Counted from the stretch's first letter, positions 47,620 to 57,195 are shown. The stretch: 64,000 nucleotides of DNA from Paenibacillus sp. N3.4 (GCF_008017805.1 NZ_VRTT01000042.1:1-64000), one strand, 5' to 3'. Notes: generated by a model from the letters alone, not told the origin. Numbers and translations are program-made.

Positions 47620-47724
47620 CAGCAGGATTTTGGACGCTAACCATCGAATTTAATAAGGAATAATGATAAATAACCATGCTAACAAGATCAGCTTATTAGC
47701 AGCATTCAAAAGGAGGACATGTTG

Positions 47725-48639
47725 GTGAAGCCAGTCACAGTGAAAGATTTAGTTGAGCGCTTCTCGCTCGAAGTCCTTGCCGGACATTCTGAACTGCACC
47801 GCAAAATTACCAAAACAAAGGCACATCGCCCCGGTCTGGAATTTGTCGGGTATTTTGAATATTTTCCACAAGAGCATGTCCAGTTGTTAGGCAGAAAAGA
47901 GATCACTTACCTGCACAAGCTCAGCGAGAACGAAAGAAATCTCCATATCGGAAATATTGTCAAATATCACCCGCCTTGCTTCGTCGTGACGAGGAATCAG
48001 GAAGGGTTGAAATATTTAACCAAATATTGCGAGGAAGAGAAGATCCCTCTGCTGCGCACGACCGCTCCAACAAGTAAATTCCAGGATTTGGTTGACCTGT
48101 ACTTAAGTAAGTCGCTCGCACAAGAAATTGCCGTTCATGGCGTATGTGTCAATGTCTCAGGGATCGGCATCCTGCTTCGCGGGAAGTCGGGGGTCGGTAA
48201 AAGCGAAACCGCACATACGCTAATTCGTAGGGGCCACCGTCTCGTTGCCGACGATATTGTCGTATTGAAAAAGATTAGCCCGGAGACGCTGCTTGGCACC
48301 CACAATGGGAAGACCAAAGAGTTTTTGGCCTTGCGGAGCATTGGACTGATCAATGTGTCGCGGCTCTACGGCCGTAAAGCCTTTCAGGATGAGACGCGCA
48401 TCGTCCTTGATATCGAATTAACCAAATGGCAGGAAGACGCGCTCAACAATGATCTCGAGCTTGAACCTGCCTTTACGGAGTATATGGATATTAAAATTCC
48501 CCATATTGAAATCCAGCTCCAACCCGGAAGAGATGTCGCCGGACTCATTGAAGCGGCAGCTAATAGTTGGTATTTGCGCCAACAGGGCTACAGTGCTGCG
48601 GAGGAATTCATGCAGAGATTGCAAAGTAGCACAGACTAA
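47725..48639 (+). CDS. HPr kinase/phosphorylase-like protein (divergent paralogue)
   Basis: About 304 residues with both HprK domains: an N-terminal domain (LVERFSLEVLAGHSELHRKITKT...RPGLEFVGYFEYFP) and a C-terminal kinase domain with AVHGVCVNVSGIGILLRGKSGVGKSE (P-loop) and HRLVADDIV. HprK phosphorylates HPr on Ser-46 and mediates catabolite control. The usual EIRGLGIINV loop reads ALRSIGLINV here, losing the Glu and Gly of a segment tied to activity and phosphorolysis. It is not next to lgt, the usual hprK neighbour, so it is probably a second, specialised copy. The GTG at 47725 is preferred, because AGGAGG is only 2 bases from the ATG at 47719. Confidence 0.82.
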   Translation: MKPVTVKDLVERFSLEVLAGHSELHRKITKTKAHRPGLEFVGYFEYFPQEHVQLLGRKEITYLHKLSENERNLHIGNIVKYHPPCFVVTRNQEGLKYLTKYCEEEKIPLLRTTAPTSKFQDLVDLYLSKSLAQEIAVHGVCVNVSGIGILLRGKSGVGKSETAHTLIRRGHRLVADDIVVLKKISPETLLGTHNGKTKEFLALRSIGLINVSRLYGRKAFQDETRIVLDIELTKWQEDALNNDLELEPAFTEYMDIKIPHIEIQLQPGRDVAGLIEAAANSWYLRQQGYSAAEEFMQRLQSSTD

Positions 48640-48654
48640 TCGGCAACCATCAGC

Positions 48655-48692
48655 AAGCCACCTTCATCATTTCGATGTCAGGGTGGCTTTTC
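48655..48692 (+). terminator. Terminator of the HPr kinase-like gene
   Basis: AAGCCACC (48655-48662) pairs with GGTGGCTT (48682-48689), followed by TT and C. Confidence 0.68.
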
Positions 48693-48770
48693 ATGCATTA
48701 ACGTAAAAGCAAAGGTCACCGTCTTAAAGCGATATTTCCTCCCGAAAGCTGTTAGTGGAGGTGTATGAAC

Positions 48771-49673
48771 ATGCGCAAGAGATTAACAATAACCATTCTT
48801 TCTATCACCCTTATCGCTTTAATGCTTTGTGGGTGGACAGCCTTTGCGGCAACTTCATCCGGCACTTCGACTTCGACCTCAATCATGGGTGTATTCAAAT
48901 CCATGCATGCAGACGGCACTCAGGTGACCGTAACCACAGATTCCGGCGGTGATCAGACGGTGCCTTTGGCCAAATCGGTATGGGTATACCGCAATGATCA
49001 AAAAGCCAGTTTATCTGACTTGAAATTGGGAGATCGCATCGAGTTAATCGTGAATAGCAAGCAGCAAGCCGCTTATGTGAAAGCTTCATCAGCGGATGCT
49101 GGAGCAGCAGCGAATGCAGCTGTTCCGGGGGCGACGGCGGTTTCCACTGCTACGATACCACCCACACCAGCCACACCAACGACGCCTGAGCCAACTAAAA
49201 CTCCAATGGCTTCGACTAGTCCATCTATTCAGGAGTCCCCGCACTCCACAGCGGTATATCCGGATTTGAAGGATATTGACCTTACCATTGAGGGTAATCA
49301 TTTCAACCTTCATCTTGGGCAAACGCTTGGAGCGGATGGCATCGTGTACGATCTCCGTATCAAGCCGGAAGATGCCGGTACGATCCATCTAAAAGGAGAT
49401 CAGGCTGCCCTTTGGATCAAGAACTTTCTCGGATCCGTTGATCTCCAATCTGCCAACGCCGAGCAACAGCTGAGACGGAAAATCGCCGAACACTATGACA
49501 TCGATGCCAGTAAGTTGAATGTTCAAATGAAGACACATTGGGAACAAACAGCCAAACAACAAAAACAAGAAGATTCAAATGAGGATGAAGATAACAACAG
49601 AGATAAGAAATCACAGAAACAAGAAGCCAAAAAAAAGAACGACAAGTCTCATAGTAAAAAACATGATGATTAA
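48771..49673 (+). CDS. Secreted protein of unknown function with charged tail
   Basis: About 300 residues. A signal peptide (RLTITILSITLIALMLCGWTAFA) is followed by a small beta domain of DUF5666 or OB type (SIMGVFKSMHADGTQVTVTT...LKLGDRIELIVNSKQQAAYVK), a Thr/Pro/Ala-rich linker, a second folded region (DLTIEGNHFNLHLGQTLGADG...) and a Lys/Asp/Glu-rich tail. It should be exported and may bind cell wall or metal. Function unknown. The ATG at 48771 is preferred, 9 bases after GGAGG; the one at 48765 is too close. It is convergent with the penicillin-binding protein gene. Confidence 0.75.
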   Translation: MRKRLTITILSITLIALMLCGWTAFAATSSGTSTSTSIMGVFKSMHADGTQVTVTTDSGGDQTVPLAKSVWVYRNDQKASLSDLKLGDRIELIVNSKQQAAYVKASSADAGAAANAAVPGATAVSTATIPPTPATPTTPEPTKTPMASTSPSIQESPHSTAVYPDLKDIDLTIEGNHFNLHLGQTLGADGIVYDLRIKPEDAGTIHLKGDQAALWIKNFLGSVDLQSANAEQQLRRKIAEHYDIDASKLNVQMKTHWEQTAKQQKQEDSNEDEDNNRDKKSQKQEAKKKNDKSHSKKHDD

Positions 49674-49675
49674 CA

Positions 49676-49721
49676 AAATGCCGTCGATATCCTTGTTGGA
49701 TGCCGACGGCATTTGTTTTAT
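49676..49721. terminator. Bidirectional terminator between secreted protein and PBP genes
   Basis: AAATGCCGTCG (49676-49686) pairs perfectly with CGACGGCATTT (49704-49714). A T-rich tail follows on the plus strand; the opposite strand serves the PBP gene less well. Confidence 0.8.
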
Positions 49722-51715
49722 TTTTTCTTCCCCTTGCCATGCCCGTGATCAGCGGCTTTCTTCTCGTCCTTTGACGGGCGAGAAGAACCCGAGTCATCTG
49801 AAGCCGCGGGTACGGAAGGAGCCTGCACACTCGTGACGACGGGCATATCAAACAAAGCTACAGGCGTTTGCGATAAAGCGCGTGTCATGATTTCGCGAAA
49901 CAAAACAGCCGGAACCGCCCCACCCGAGGTGGTCAAATAGTGCTCTTTGTCCGTATGGTCATACCCTACCCAAACAGCTGCCGTCAGTTCAGGGGTGTAA
50001 CCAACGAACCAGGCGTCCTTGGCACTGCTCGTGCCTATGCCTTCAAATTCTTTCGTTGGCGGCAGTTGCGTTGTACCTGACTTTCCTGCAACAGGACGGT
50101 TCATAGCGGCATTCTTGCCTGTTCCCTGGGCCACCGCGACTTGCAGCATCGATGTCATGGCATAGGCGGTATCCGGCTGCATAACAGGCGTCCCCTTCTT
50201 ACTGGCTTGCACAAGAATATGTCCACTGTTCGTTTCAATCTTAGTGATGGTGTGTGCTTCATGTAGAATCCCTTTGGCGGCAAAGGCACTGAATGCTTGT
50301 GCCATTTGGAGCGGCGATACCCCTTCCGACAGCCCACCAAGCGCAATGCCGAGTTGACGGTCCTGTGCAGGCAGCGGAATGCCTAACGATTTAAGAAAAG
50401 AGAGGCCGCGGTCAATCCCAAGCTCATGAAGGAGCCAAACAGCAGGTACATTCCAAGAAGAAACAACCGCCTCCTGCATGGACACTTGTCCTCGCGATTG
50501 ATGGTCCCAATCCTCCGGCTGATAGCCATCGATGTTTAAGGGGCCATCATAAAGAACTGAGGCTGGCTTGTAGCCCATTTCAAGGGCAGGACCATAAACA
50601 GCAATGGGTTTAAATGTAGAGCCCGGCTGCCTTCGCAGCTGTGTGGCATGACTGAAACCACGGAACACGCCCTCTCCCCTCCCCCCAATCAGCGCACGGA
50701 TTCCACCTGTTTGCTGATCTAAGATAACGGCGCCGCTCTGCACGAGCTGATCCGATTTGCTCTCAGGGAAAAAGCGATCATCCTTGTATACATCCCGAGC
50801 AGCATTCTGCACAGCAGGGTCCAACTCCGTTGTGATACGCAAACCACCCGTTAACAGTTGCTCTTCGGTAAAACCATATACATGAACAGCTTCATTGATG
50901 ACCGCATCTACATAAGCGGGGTAGCGTCCTTTAAGATCATTTCCCTTGTCCGATTTAACGACTCCCAGAGCAGAAGCCTTTGCTTTCTCATAGTCCTGCT
51001 GTGTTATTTTACCCTCATTAAGCATGACTGAAAGGACTGTATTTCTTCGTTCAAGAGCCTGATCTTCATCCTGAAAGGGTGAATACCGACTTGGAGCCTT
51101 AGGCAGAGCAGCTAGAACCGCTGATTCAGACAAGCTTAAATCCTGCACATTTTTATTAAAATATGTTTTGGAAGCACTCTGCACGCCCCAACTGCCCTCG
51201 CCGAAATAAATACTGTTCAGGTACATGTCCAGAATCGCATCTTTTCCATAGGTTGTATCTATTTTAATCGCGTATGCAGCTTCTCTAAGTTTGCGACCCA
51301 ATGTTTTGTCTGCGTTGAGAAATACATTCCTGGCTAACTGCTGAGTTATCGTGCTGGCCCCTTCTGAGTAACTGCCTCGCAGTACATCGCGAGCAACGGC
51401 CCGGAAGATCGATTTCATGTCGATCCCTTTATGATCATAAAACCTTCTATCCTCCACAGCCACTACCGCATCAGTCAACGTCTTCGGCATTTGCGACAAG
51501 GGCACGGGGTCCACCTTGGACGCAGATAACTGCGACGCCGCTTTACCGTACTTGTCGAGCACTAGCGTAGACTCTGGCAACGGCTGACTCAACTTCGAGA
51601 CATCAAGCCTACTTACATATAAATAACCGGTCAGTAATAAAACCAGAAATCCTACAGCTGCAATAGCGCAACAAAGCTGCCAAAACCGTTTCCACTTCAA
51701 AAATAATCCGATCAT
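49718..51715 (-). CDS. Class A penicillin-binding protein (transglycosylase/transpeptidase)
   Basis: A 665-residue bifunctional peptidoglycan synthase. TM anchor near residues 13-33. GT51 glycosyltransferase domain: VVAVEDRRFYDHKGID (catalytic Glu), EGASTITQQLARNVFL, RKLREAAYAIKID, LNSIYFGEGSWGVQSAS. Transpeptidase domain: SxxK as PGSTFKPI, SxN as VSSWNVP, KTG as GKSGTTQ. The C-terminal tail is Ser/Lys/His-rich (KKAADHGHGKGKKK). It polymerises and cross-links peptidoglycan at the membrane outer face. GAGGAGGA lies before the ATG. Monocistronic. Confidence 0.95.
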   Translation of the reverse strand: MIGLFLKWKRFWQLCCAIAAVGFLVLLLTGYLYVSRLDVSKLSQPLPESTLVLDKYGKAASQLSASKVDPVPLSQMPKTLTDAVVAVEDRRFYDHKGIDMKSIFRAVARDVLRGSYSEGASTITQQLARNVFLNADKTLGRKLREAAYAIKIDTTYGKDAILDMYLNSIYFGEGSWGVQSASKTYFNKNVQDLSLSESAVLAALPKAPSRYSPFQDEDQALERRNTVLSVMLNEGKITQQDYEKAKASALGVVKSDKGNDLKGRYPAYVDAVINEAVHVYGFTEEQLLTGGLRITTELDPAVQNAARDVYKDDRFFPESKSDQLVQSGAVILDQQTGGIRALIGGRGEGVFRGFSHATQLRRQPGSTFKPIAVYGPALEMGYKPASVLYDGPLNIDGYQPEDWDHQSRGQVSMQEAVVSSWNVPAVWLLHELGIDRGLSFLKSLGIPLPAQDRQLGIALGGLSEGVSPLQMAQAFSAFAAKGILHEAHTITKIETNSGHILVQASKKGTPVMQPDTAYAMTSMLQVAVAQGTGKNAAMNRPVAGKSGTTQLPPTKEFEGIGTSSAKDAWFVGYTPELTAAVWVGYDHTDKEHYLTTSGGAVPAVLFREIMTRALSQTPVALFDMPVVTSVQAPSVPAASDDSGSSRPSKDEKKAADHGHGKGKKK

Positions 51716-51805
51716 CTTTCTGTCCTCCTCACTTTCGCTTATAGGTATTCGCAGGTTTCATGCCGTTAGCGACGCATAGAGGGGCGTTTCGATGTCCTTC
51801 AACGC

Positions 51806-51836
51806 AAAAAACCGAACGACTAAGTAGTCGCTCGGG
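51806..51836 (-). terminator. Terminator of the aldo/keto reductase gene
   Basis: On the minus strand CCGAGCGACT and AGTCGTTCGG pair around a short loop and are followed by TTTTTTG. Confidence 0.82.
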
Positions 51837-51860
51837 TAGTTTATTGGATCTCATTTCATT

Positions 51861-52742
51861 TTAAGCAATGGAAGTCGGTGCCCCAAATATCGTCGTATAT
51901 CCGGATATCTTACGCAATATACGCTCCGCTTCTTCATCACTCATGGAGCCATATCGTTCAACGGCAGCAACCATTTTGGGAAACAGATGGATGTCTCCTG
52001 CACTGGCAAAACCCGTTACACCAGGGAAAGATAGAACAAAGTGAACGCAGGCATCAATGATCTCTTGCTGATCAAAGGGCTCGTACCATGTCGCATAGGG
52101 GCGTTGTTCCCCTTCAACCCAAGGAGCTTTGGCAATCGCCTTAATAACCCTTACTGCCGCCTGCTTCTCGCTGGCCTCTTCCATCAAGGCATCGAACGCT
52201 TCCCGGTAATCCGGCAAACTGTACATGTAATAGTTAAGCGGCAATAACACCGTTGCAAATGGAAACCTCCGCAAGGCTTCTTTATGTACAATGGGCGCTT
52301 GATGGCCATGTCCCGTGATGCCAATTGCTTTAACAATACCCTCATCTTGAGCTTCGATTACCGCTTCCAGAGCGCCGCCTTTTTCCGTACAGCGATCTAA
52401 TTCGTCCATAGAACCTACGGCATGCAATTGCAGCAGGTCCACAGAATCAACCCGCATACGTTCTAAGGAGCGATATATTTCTTCCTTGGCTTCCTTCTTG
52501 GTGCGCTGGCCTGTCTTCGTTGCGAGGAAAATATCGTTGCGAATTTGGCTAATTGTCGGGCCCATGCGCAGTTCGGCATCACCATAACTGGCAGCGGTAT
52601 CAAAATGGTTAACACCATGCTGCAAAGCAAAGGAAATCGATGCATCCGCTTCTTCCTGTGTGACATTCCCTAAGCTTGCAGCTCCAAACATAACCACGGA
52701 GCTTTCATAATTTAAACGGCCAATTGTTCGTTTCAGCATCAT
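51861..52742 (-). CDS. Aldo/keto reductase family protein
   Basis: A 293-residue (alpha/beta)8 NADPH oxidoreductase. The catalytic tetrad is visible: Asp in [12 protein letters not shown] (with Tyr), Lys in LATKTGQR, and His in LLQLHAVGS. The C-terminal cofactor region [21 protein letters not shown] is like the AKR group of predicted oxidoreductases with a phosphate-binding loop. Substrate unknown. Two start ATGs are adjacent (MMLKR) after AAGGAGTG. It stands alone with its own terminator. Confidence 0.9.
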   Translation of the reverse strand: MMLKRTIGRLNYESSVVMFGAASLGNVTQEEADASISFALQHGVNHFDTAASYGDAELRMGPTISQIRNDIFLATKTGQRTKKEAKEEIYRSLERMRVDSVDLLQLHAVGSMDELDRCTEKGGALEAVIEAQDEGIVKAIGITGHGHQAPIVHKEALRRFPFATVLLPLNYYMYSLPDYREAFDALMEEASEKQAAVRVIKAIAKAPWVEGEQRPYATWYEPFDQQEIIDACVHFVLSFPGVTGFASAGDIHLFPKMVAAVERYGSMSDEEAERILRKISGYTTIFGAPTSIA

Positions 52743-52834
52743 CGAAACACTCCTTTATCAGTAAACCTCCCTACCACCTTAACATGTAGATCGCCAAGAA
52801 AAAAGTCCCTTCCTATCGCTGCCGCATCCATTGC

Positions 52835-52880
52835 AAAAAAAGAAGCTGCCTCCACCAGAATAATGGATGGAGTTCAGCTT
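52835..52880 (-). terminator. Terminator at the end of the 53-57 kb sugar operon
   Basis: On the minus strand GAAGCTG...CTCCA pairs with TGGAG...CAGCTTC, followed by seven T. It lies just beyond the M20 gene fragment and probably ends the operon. Confidence 0.85.
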
Positions 52881-52883
52881 CAG

Positions 52884-53022
52884 TTCATGTTCGTATTATT
52901 GTGCGGACCTGAGGAACCGTAATGCCGTATGCAACAATCTGCTGTAAGCTGTTAACAACTTGCGAGCCAATGGCAATCGGATCAACGGCTTCATGAGGGA
53001 GAGCCGCATGTCCGCCTTTTCC
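52884..53022 (-). pseudogene. Fragment of an M20-family amidohydrolase gene
   Basis: The minus strand reads GKGGHAALPHEAVDPIAIGS then QVVNSLQQIV before drifting to a stop. This is the dimerisation-domain motif of M20 peptidases/N-acyl amino acid amidohydrolases (GKGGHAA-x-PH). Only about 45 codons remain, with no start and no metal-site motifs. It begins within 10 bases of the permease stop codon, so a deletion probably fused the end of the sugar operon to the leftover of this gene. Confidence 0.75.
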
Positions 53023-53031
53023 TCAAAGCTC

Positions 53032-53855
53032 TTATTTCATCCCGCTTAAAGCGATCCCTTTAATAATATGCTTTTGGAATATCAGAAACAGCAGAATCAG
53101 CGGCAGCACTGAAATCCAAGCACCTGTCATAACCTGTACCCAATTGCTATTCGTACTCGTCTCACTCGAGAAAAACGCAAGTCCAACCGGAATCGTGTAG
53201 TTCTCAGGCGTCATCGTCACAATTAATGGCCATATATAGGCATTCCAACTATTTAAGAAGGTTAAGAGACATAATGTCACTATCGCAGCTCTCACCTGCG
53301 GCAGGACAATAGTGAACCATATTCCAAACTCCCCCATACCGTCTATCCTTGCGGCATCCAGTAAATCCTGCGGCACAATTTCCATGAATTGTTTCATCAA
53401 AAAGATGCCAAACGCTGTAATAAAGGTAGGAAACAGCACACCTATATAATTATCGACCCACCCGACGCTGTTTCCTAATAGATACCAAGGGATAATTAAC
53501 ATTTCCGTTGGCACCATAAGCGTGCTTAAGATGAGAATAAAAATAAGTGATTTCCCGCGAAATGAGAATTTGGCTAAAATGTAACCTGCTAACGTATCAA
53601 AAAAGCAACCGTCAATGTCGTAAGTAAGGCAATCATCATACTGTTGATAAACCATTTATCAAACATCGTCTTCTGCCATATATCCGTCACATTCGCGAAC
53701 GTTATGTGCTTCGGAATGAGCGAAAGGGAATAGATGTCCGTAGGATCTTTGAACGCCGTAGACAACATCCATAGAAATGGAAAAAGCATAAGGACGGTTC
53801 CGATCACCAACAGGGTATAACTAATACTCTTAGTGGCTATTTCTTTCTTGACCAT
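53032..53855 (-). pseudogene. Sugar ABC transporter permease (MalG-like), one frame break
   Basis: A 274-residue CUT1 permease when repaired: VKKEIATKSISYTLLVIGTV N-terminus, six helices, EAA loop PQDLLDAARIDGMGEFGIWFTIVLPQVR, and the ending KHIIKGIALSGMK. The frame is lost at 53599-53604, where a run of six A (plus strand) must be seven to join TTLTVAF to FDTLAGYILAKFSFRG. No residues are missing at the join, so the gene is probably functional. It starts 16 bases after the partner permease gene. Confidence 0.88.
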
Positions 53856-53871
53856 CGGACTGCTTTACCTC

Positions 53872-54759
53872 CTAGTACTCCACTTTCTTGCTCAGCACCT
53901 TCAGCTGGATTAAGGACAAAATCAAAATGATCGCGAACAAAATAACCGTCGCAGCTGCTGCTTCCCCCATTTTATAGCTTTTAAAGCCAAGCTGATAAAT
54001 ATACAGCACCAAGGTTTTCGTTGAATTCAGCGGTCCACCAGCACCGGAGCCGCTCATATTTTTCACCTGTGTGAACGTCTGTAGAAAGCTGATCGTCGCA
54101 ATCACAATGGAAAACACAATCGTCGAATTCAGTAGAGGCAGCGTGATCTTCCTGAATTTTTGCCACACGCCTGCCCCATCAATTTCTGCTGCTTCGTAGT
54201 AAAGCCTCGGAATACTTTCTAATCCTGTTGTGAAAACGAGCATTTGAAAGCCGATAGCCTGCCAGATCATCGCTCCAATAATCAGGTAAATAGCCTGGCT
54301 GGGCGAACCCAGAAATAATTGGGCAGGGAATCCAAGATCCACCAGCACATGGTTAACCACCCCATTAGGCATCAGAATCCAGCGAAATACCCAACTCACG
54401 GCAACAATGCTTGTAATATAGGGGATAAAATAAACCGTACGGAACAGGCCTCGCAAACGGATGACCTTTTGCAGAAGCAAGGCGACGATCAGGCCAACAA
54501 TCAGTTGACCTGGGACACCTACTGCCACATATATAATCGTATTGCGCAGTGAATCTCGGAAATCTTTATCCAGAAACACGAATTTAAAATTGTCTAACCC
54601 TACAAAAGGCTTTGTCTCCGATAAAATATCCCACTCATGCAAACTAACATTAAAAGAATAAAAAATAGGCAATATTCGGATGAGCAGAAAGAAGAGAAGC
54701 GGCACCAACAAGCAGCCATATATGAACAGGTAGCGCTGATGGATATGCTTTAGCCTCAT
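53872..54759 (-). CDS. Sugar ABC transporter permease (MalF-like)
   Basis: A 295-residue CUT1 permease with six helices and an EAA loop (IPRLYYEAAEIDGAGVWQKFRKITLPLL). Partner of the MalG-like permease encoded downstream. Its ATG overlaps the stop of the binding-protein gene (ATGA), so translation is coupled. It ends QLKVLSKKVEY, a common ending in this family. No ATPase gene is present, so a shared MsmX-like ATPase is assumed. Confidence 0.92.
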   Translation of the reverse strand: MRLKHIHQRYLFIYGCLLVPLLFFLLIRILPIFYSFNVSLHEWDILSETKPFVGLDNFKFVFLDKDFRDSLRNTIIYVAVGVPGQLIVGLIVALLLQKVIRLRGLFRTVYFIPYITSIVAVSWVFRWILMPNGVVNHVLVDLGFPAQLFLGSPSQAIYLIIGAMIWQAIGFQMLVFTTGLESIPRLYYEAAEIDGAGVWQKFRKITLPLLNSTIVFSIVIATISFLQTFTQVKNMSGSGAGGPLNSTKTLVLYIYQLGFKSYKMGEAAAATVILFAIILILSLIQLKVLSKKVEY

Positions 54760-56119
54760 TTTTGTTTGCTCCAGTATTCGTCATAAAGCGCTTGGTTCTT
54801 CTTCACAAGTTCTTCAAAGGCGGTCTTCGCATCTGCTTTATTCAGAACAACTTTATCCGTTGCTTCAACAAAATTATCCCGCTCTTTCACTTCATCTACG
54901 AAGAAATGGGCATGCGCATCAGGCAACTGTTGGATGAATGCACCCAAAACCGGATCTTTGGCATATTTATCTTGCAGCGCTACATCTTTTTTGGCTGGAA
55001 GCTCACCTACTTTTTCTACCCACTTCTCTTCAACCTCTTTGCTTGTCAAAAATTTAAGGAACTCGGTCGCAGCTTCCAGCTTTTTGCCTGAAACCCCTTT
55101 GGTAATGGCATTTGCCCAATAAGAGGATTGTGTGGCTTTTGCTTTATAGGAAGGAAGAGGCGCTGTGCCAAAATTCAGGTTTGGAGCGTCCTTCTTGATG
55201 CCGCCAAGAACATTCGAACCATCAATCGTTATCGCTGCATAGCCTTTCTTAAAGGCATTAATGTCTGTTTCGTAGAAATCTTTTTGACCTACTTTATGTA
55301 CAGCTGGAATGTCTGTCAGGAATTTGAACGCTTCAAGACCTGCCGGTGTGTCGTTCCATAAGTACTTTTTGCGGTCATCCGATGTATCCTTTCCACCTGC
55401 CTGATAAATAAGCGCATCCCGGTACCAATGGTGAATTTGGGAGTTTGGCTGCCAAGTCACGCCTTCAACAACCAGTTGACCTTTGTCATCTCTTTGCGTC
55501 AGTTTCTTGGCATACTCAATTAATTCGTCCCAAGTGGCTGGGGCTTTATTCGGGTCCAGACCCGCTTTCTTGAACAAATCCTTATTGTAATAAAGCGCGA
55601 GCGTACGAACAGCCGTAGGCACAGCCCAATACTTGCCATTCAATTTGCCCGCTTCCACGACTGGAAAGAAGTCTTGCTTCAGATCCGCTTCTGAGAAGCC
55701 CTTCTCTGGCAATGGCTGAATATAGCCGGCTTGCACATATTTAGGAATCCAACCATAGTAAAGATTAATGATATCGGGCCCTTTCCCTGCAGGTACCAGT
55801 GTTGCTACCTTCTGATTGTAGTCATCGTAAGGGAAGTTTGTTTGCTTCACCGTAATGTTCGGATGCAGCTTCTGGAATTCAGGAATCAACTCATTCACCA
55901 GATCCACTTTGCTGGAAACGTATATTGCCAATACTCAATCGTAACAGGTTCATCTGCTTTGGCTGTTGATGCAGCAGCAGGCGAGGCCGAGTTCTTTGCT
56001 GCTGCTGTTGAAGACGGTGCCGGTTGTGAAGAACTCGAGCATCCTGTAAGGGCTACTAAGAACACGAGAAGAAAGATAAATACCGTTAATCCTTTAGCAC
56101 GTAAACCTTTATTTGTCAT
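54756..56119 (-). pseudogene. Sugar-binding lipoprotein (family 1), one frame break
   Basis: A 454-residue solute-binding protein when repaired. Signal peptide with lipobox LVALTGCSSS, a Ser/Ala linker, then EPVTIEYWQYTFPAK; here GCAAAGT (plus strand ACTTTGC, 55906-55912) lacks one A, and restoring it joins to VDLVNELIPEFQKLHPNITVKQTNF. The rest is a normal family 1 binding protein (GKGPDIINLYYGWIPKYVQAG, PTAVRTLALYYNKDLFKKAGLDP, AATEFLKFLTSKE). The ATG overlaps the amidohydrolase stop. It is probably intact in the cell. Confidence 0.88.
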
Positions 56120-57060
56120 TGTTTGATCTCCCTTTTGTTTTCAATCTGTATTTGCAATAATCTTCTGGCATTATTTCCGAAAATAAGCTCAATATCGCTT
56201 TCAGGCAGTCGAATATCTCGACATACACGGACTTGATCCTGTAGATAGCGATGCGCGTAGCCTCGGGGAAAATTGCTGGAATCCGTGCCAAAAACGATAC
56301 GTTTCGGACCAAGCAGCTCATAGGTCTTGCGGAATAACGTTTCCAGCGTTAAATCATAGGGCATCCAGCGAATCCACTGATTCGAACCGGATGTATCCAC
56401 ATGCACATTCGGGCAGCTCCAGCATAATTGCAGCAGTTCCTTGAAATATCCTGCTCCAAAATGCGGGATGATGAATGGAATGTCTGGAAAAGCATGTGCG
56501 ACATTAAAAATGGAAAGAGGATTGATGTTCTGATGCTCAACAATACCGCCCGAGTGCCCCAATACACCGAAGTGGATCAGAATAGGCAGCTTGCGGCTGG
56601 CCGCAAACTCCCAAACCGGTGTCAATTTCGGATCGTGAAACGGCGTATTGACGAGAGGACCGAACAATTTGTAGCCACGCAGTCCTAATTCGTCTACCGC
56701 TCTGCGCAGCTCTTCAGCTGCATCCTCTCTCTCTATAGAGTGATGCGCGAAGCCGGTGAATCGATCGGGAAACTGCTTGATTTGCTGAGCTAGATCATCG
56801 TTATCTTGAGCCGTCAGAAAATTCAAACCGGCAATATCATACCTATCCAATTCATCGATCCATCGTTCAATAAGCGGTTTAGTCACAGTACCCTCTTCTA
56901 CCTTTACTGGTTTCGGAAAATCCCACGTCAACCGCATACGCTCCGACCGTTCCCGTCCATACTGATCTGTTAATTCATTTCGATTAATAAAATGGATCGG
57001 ATAAGGTAAATGACCATGAATATCAAATACGCGAAAGGTTCCAGAGAACATCCAATTCAC
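56116..57060 (-). CDS. Amidohydrolase-family (amidohydro_2) protein
   Basis: A 314-residue metal-dependent hydrolase fold: VFDIHGHLPYP (HxH metal site) near residue 14, LPILIHFGVLG and FIIPHFGAGYF (further His ligands), HVDTSGSNQWI, and the Asp in IVFGTDSSNFPRGY. Such proteins act as decarboxylases, lactonases or hydrolases; being first in a sugar ABC operon, a role on a sugar acid or lactone is possible but not shown. AAGGAAGG precedes the ATG. It overlaps the binding-protein gene by four bases. Confidence 0.85.
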   Translation of the reverse strand: MNWMFSGTFRVFDIHGHLPYPIHFINRNELTDQYGRERSERMRLTWDFPKPVKVEEGTVTKPLIERWIDELDRYDIAGLNFLTAQDNDDLAQQIKQFPDRFTGFAHHSIEREDAAEELRRAVDELGLRGYKLFGPLVNTPFHDPKLTPVWEFAASRKLPILIHFGVLGHSGGIVEHQNINPLSIFNVAHAFPDIPFIIPHFGAGYFKELLQLCWSCPNVHVDTSGSNQWIRWMPYDLTLETLFRKTYELLGPKRIVFGTDSSNFPRGYAHRYLQDQVRVCRDIRLPESDIELIFGNNARRLLQIQIENKREIKQ

Positions 57061-57099
57061 CTTCCTTTCTTCATTCTGACTGAGGGATATACGTTATCG

Positions 57100-57195
57100 T
57101 CAGCGACCAAAAGCCGGTATCAAAACCGCTTCTGCATAAGTCTTGCCTGGAAAGACAGAGCCTTCATCCTTCAAAATGTGTTCACGGCTGCTCAT
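57100..57195 (-). pseudogene. 31-codon ORF, possible lyase gene remnant
   Basis: A short frame reading MSSREHILKDEGSVFPGKTY then AEAVLIPAFGR, with a strong GGGAGGAG ribosome binding site before its ATG, 40 bases upstream of the amidohydrolase gene. The FPGKTYAE-VL-PA pattern reminds me of the N-terminus of lyase-family (argininosuccinate lyase-like) proteins found beside sugar operons, so it may be the start of a deleted gene. It could still be translated as a leader peptide. Confidence 0.4.
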
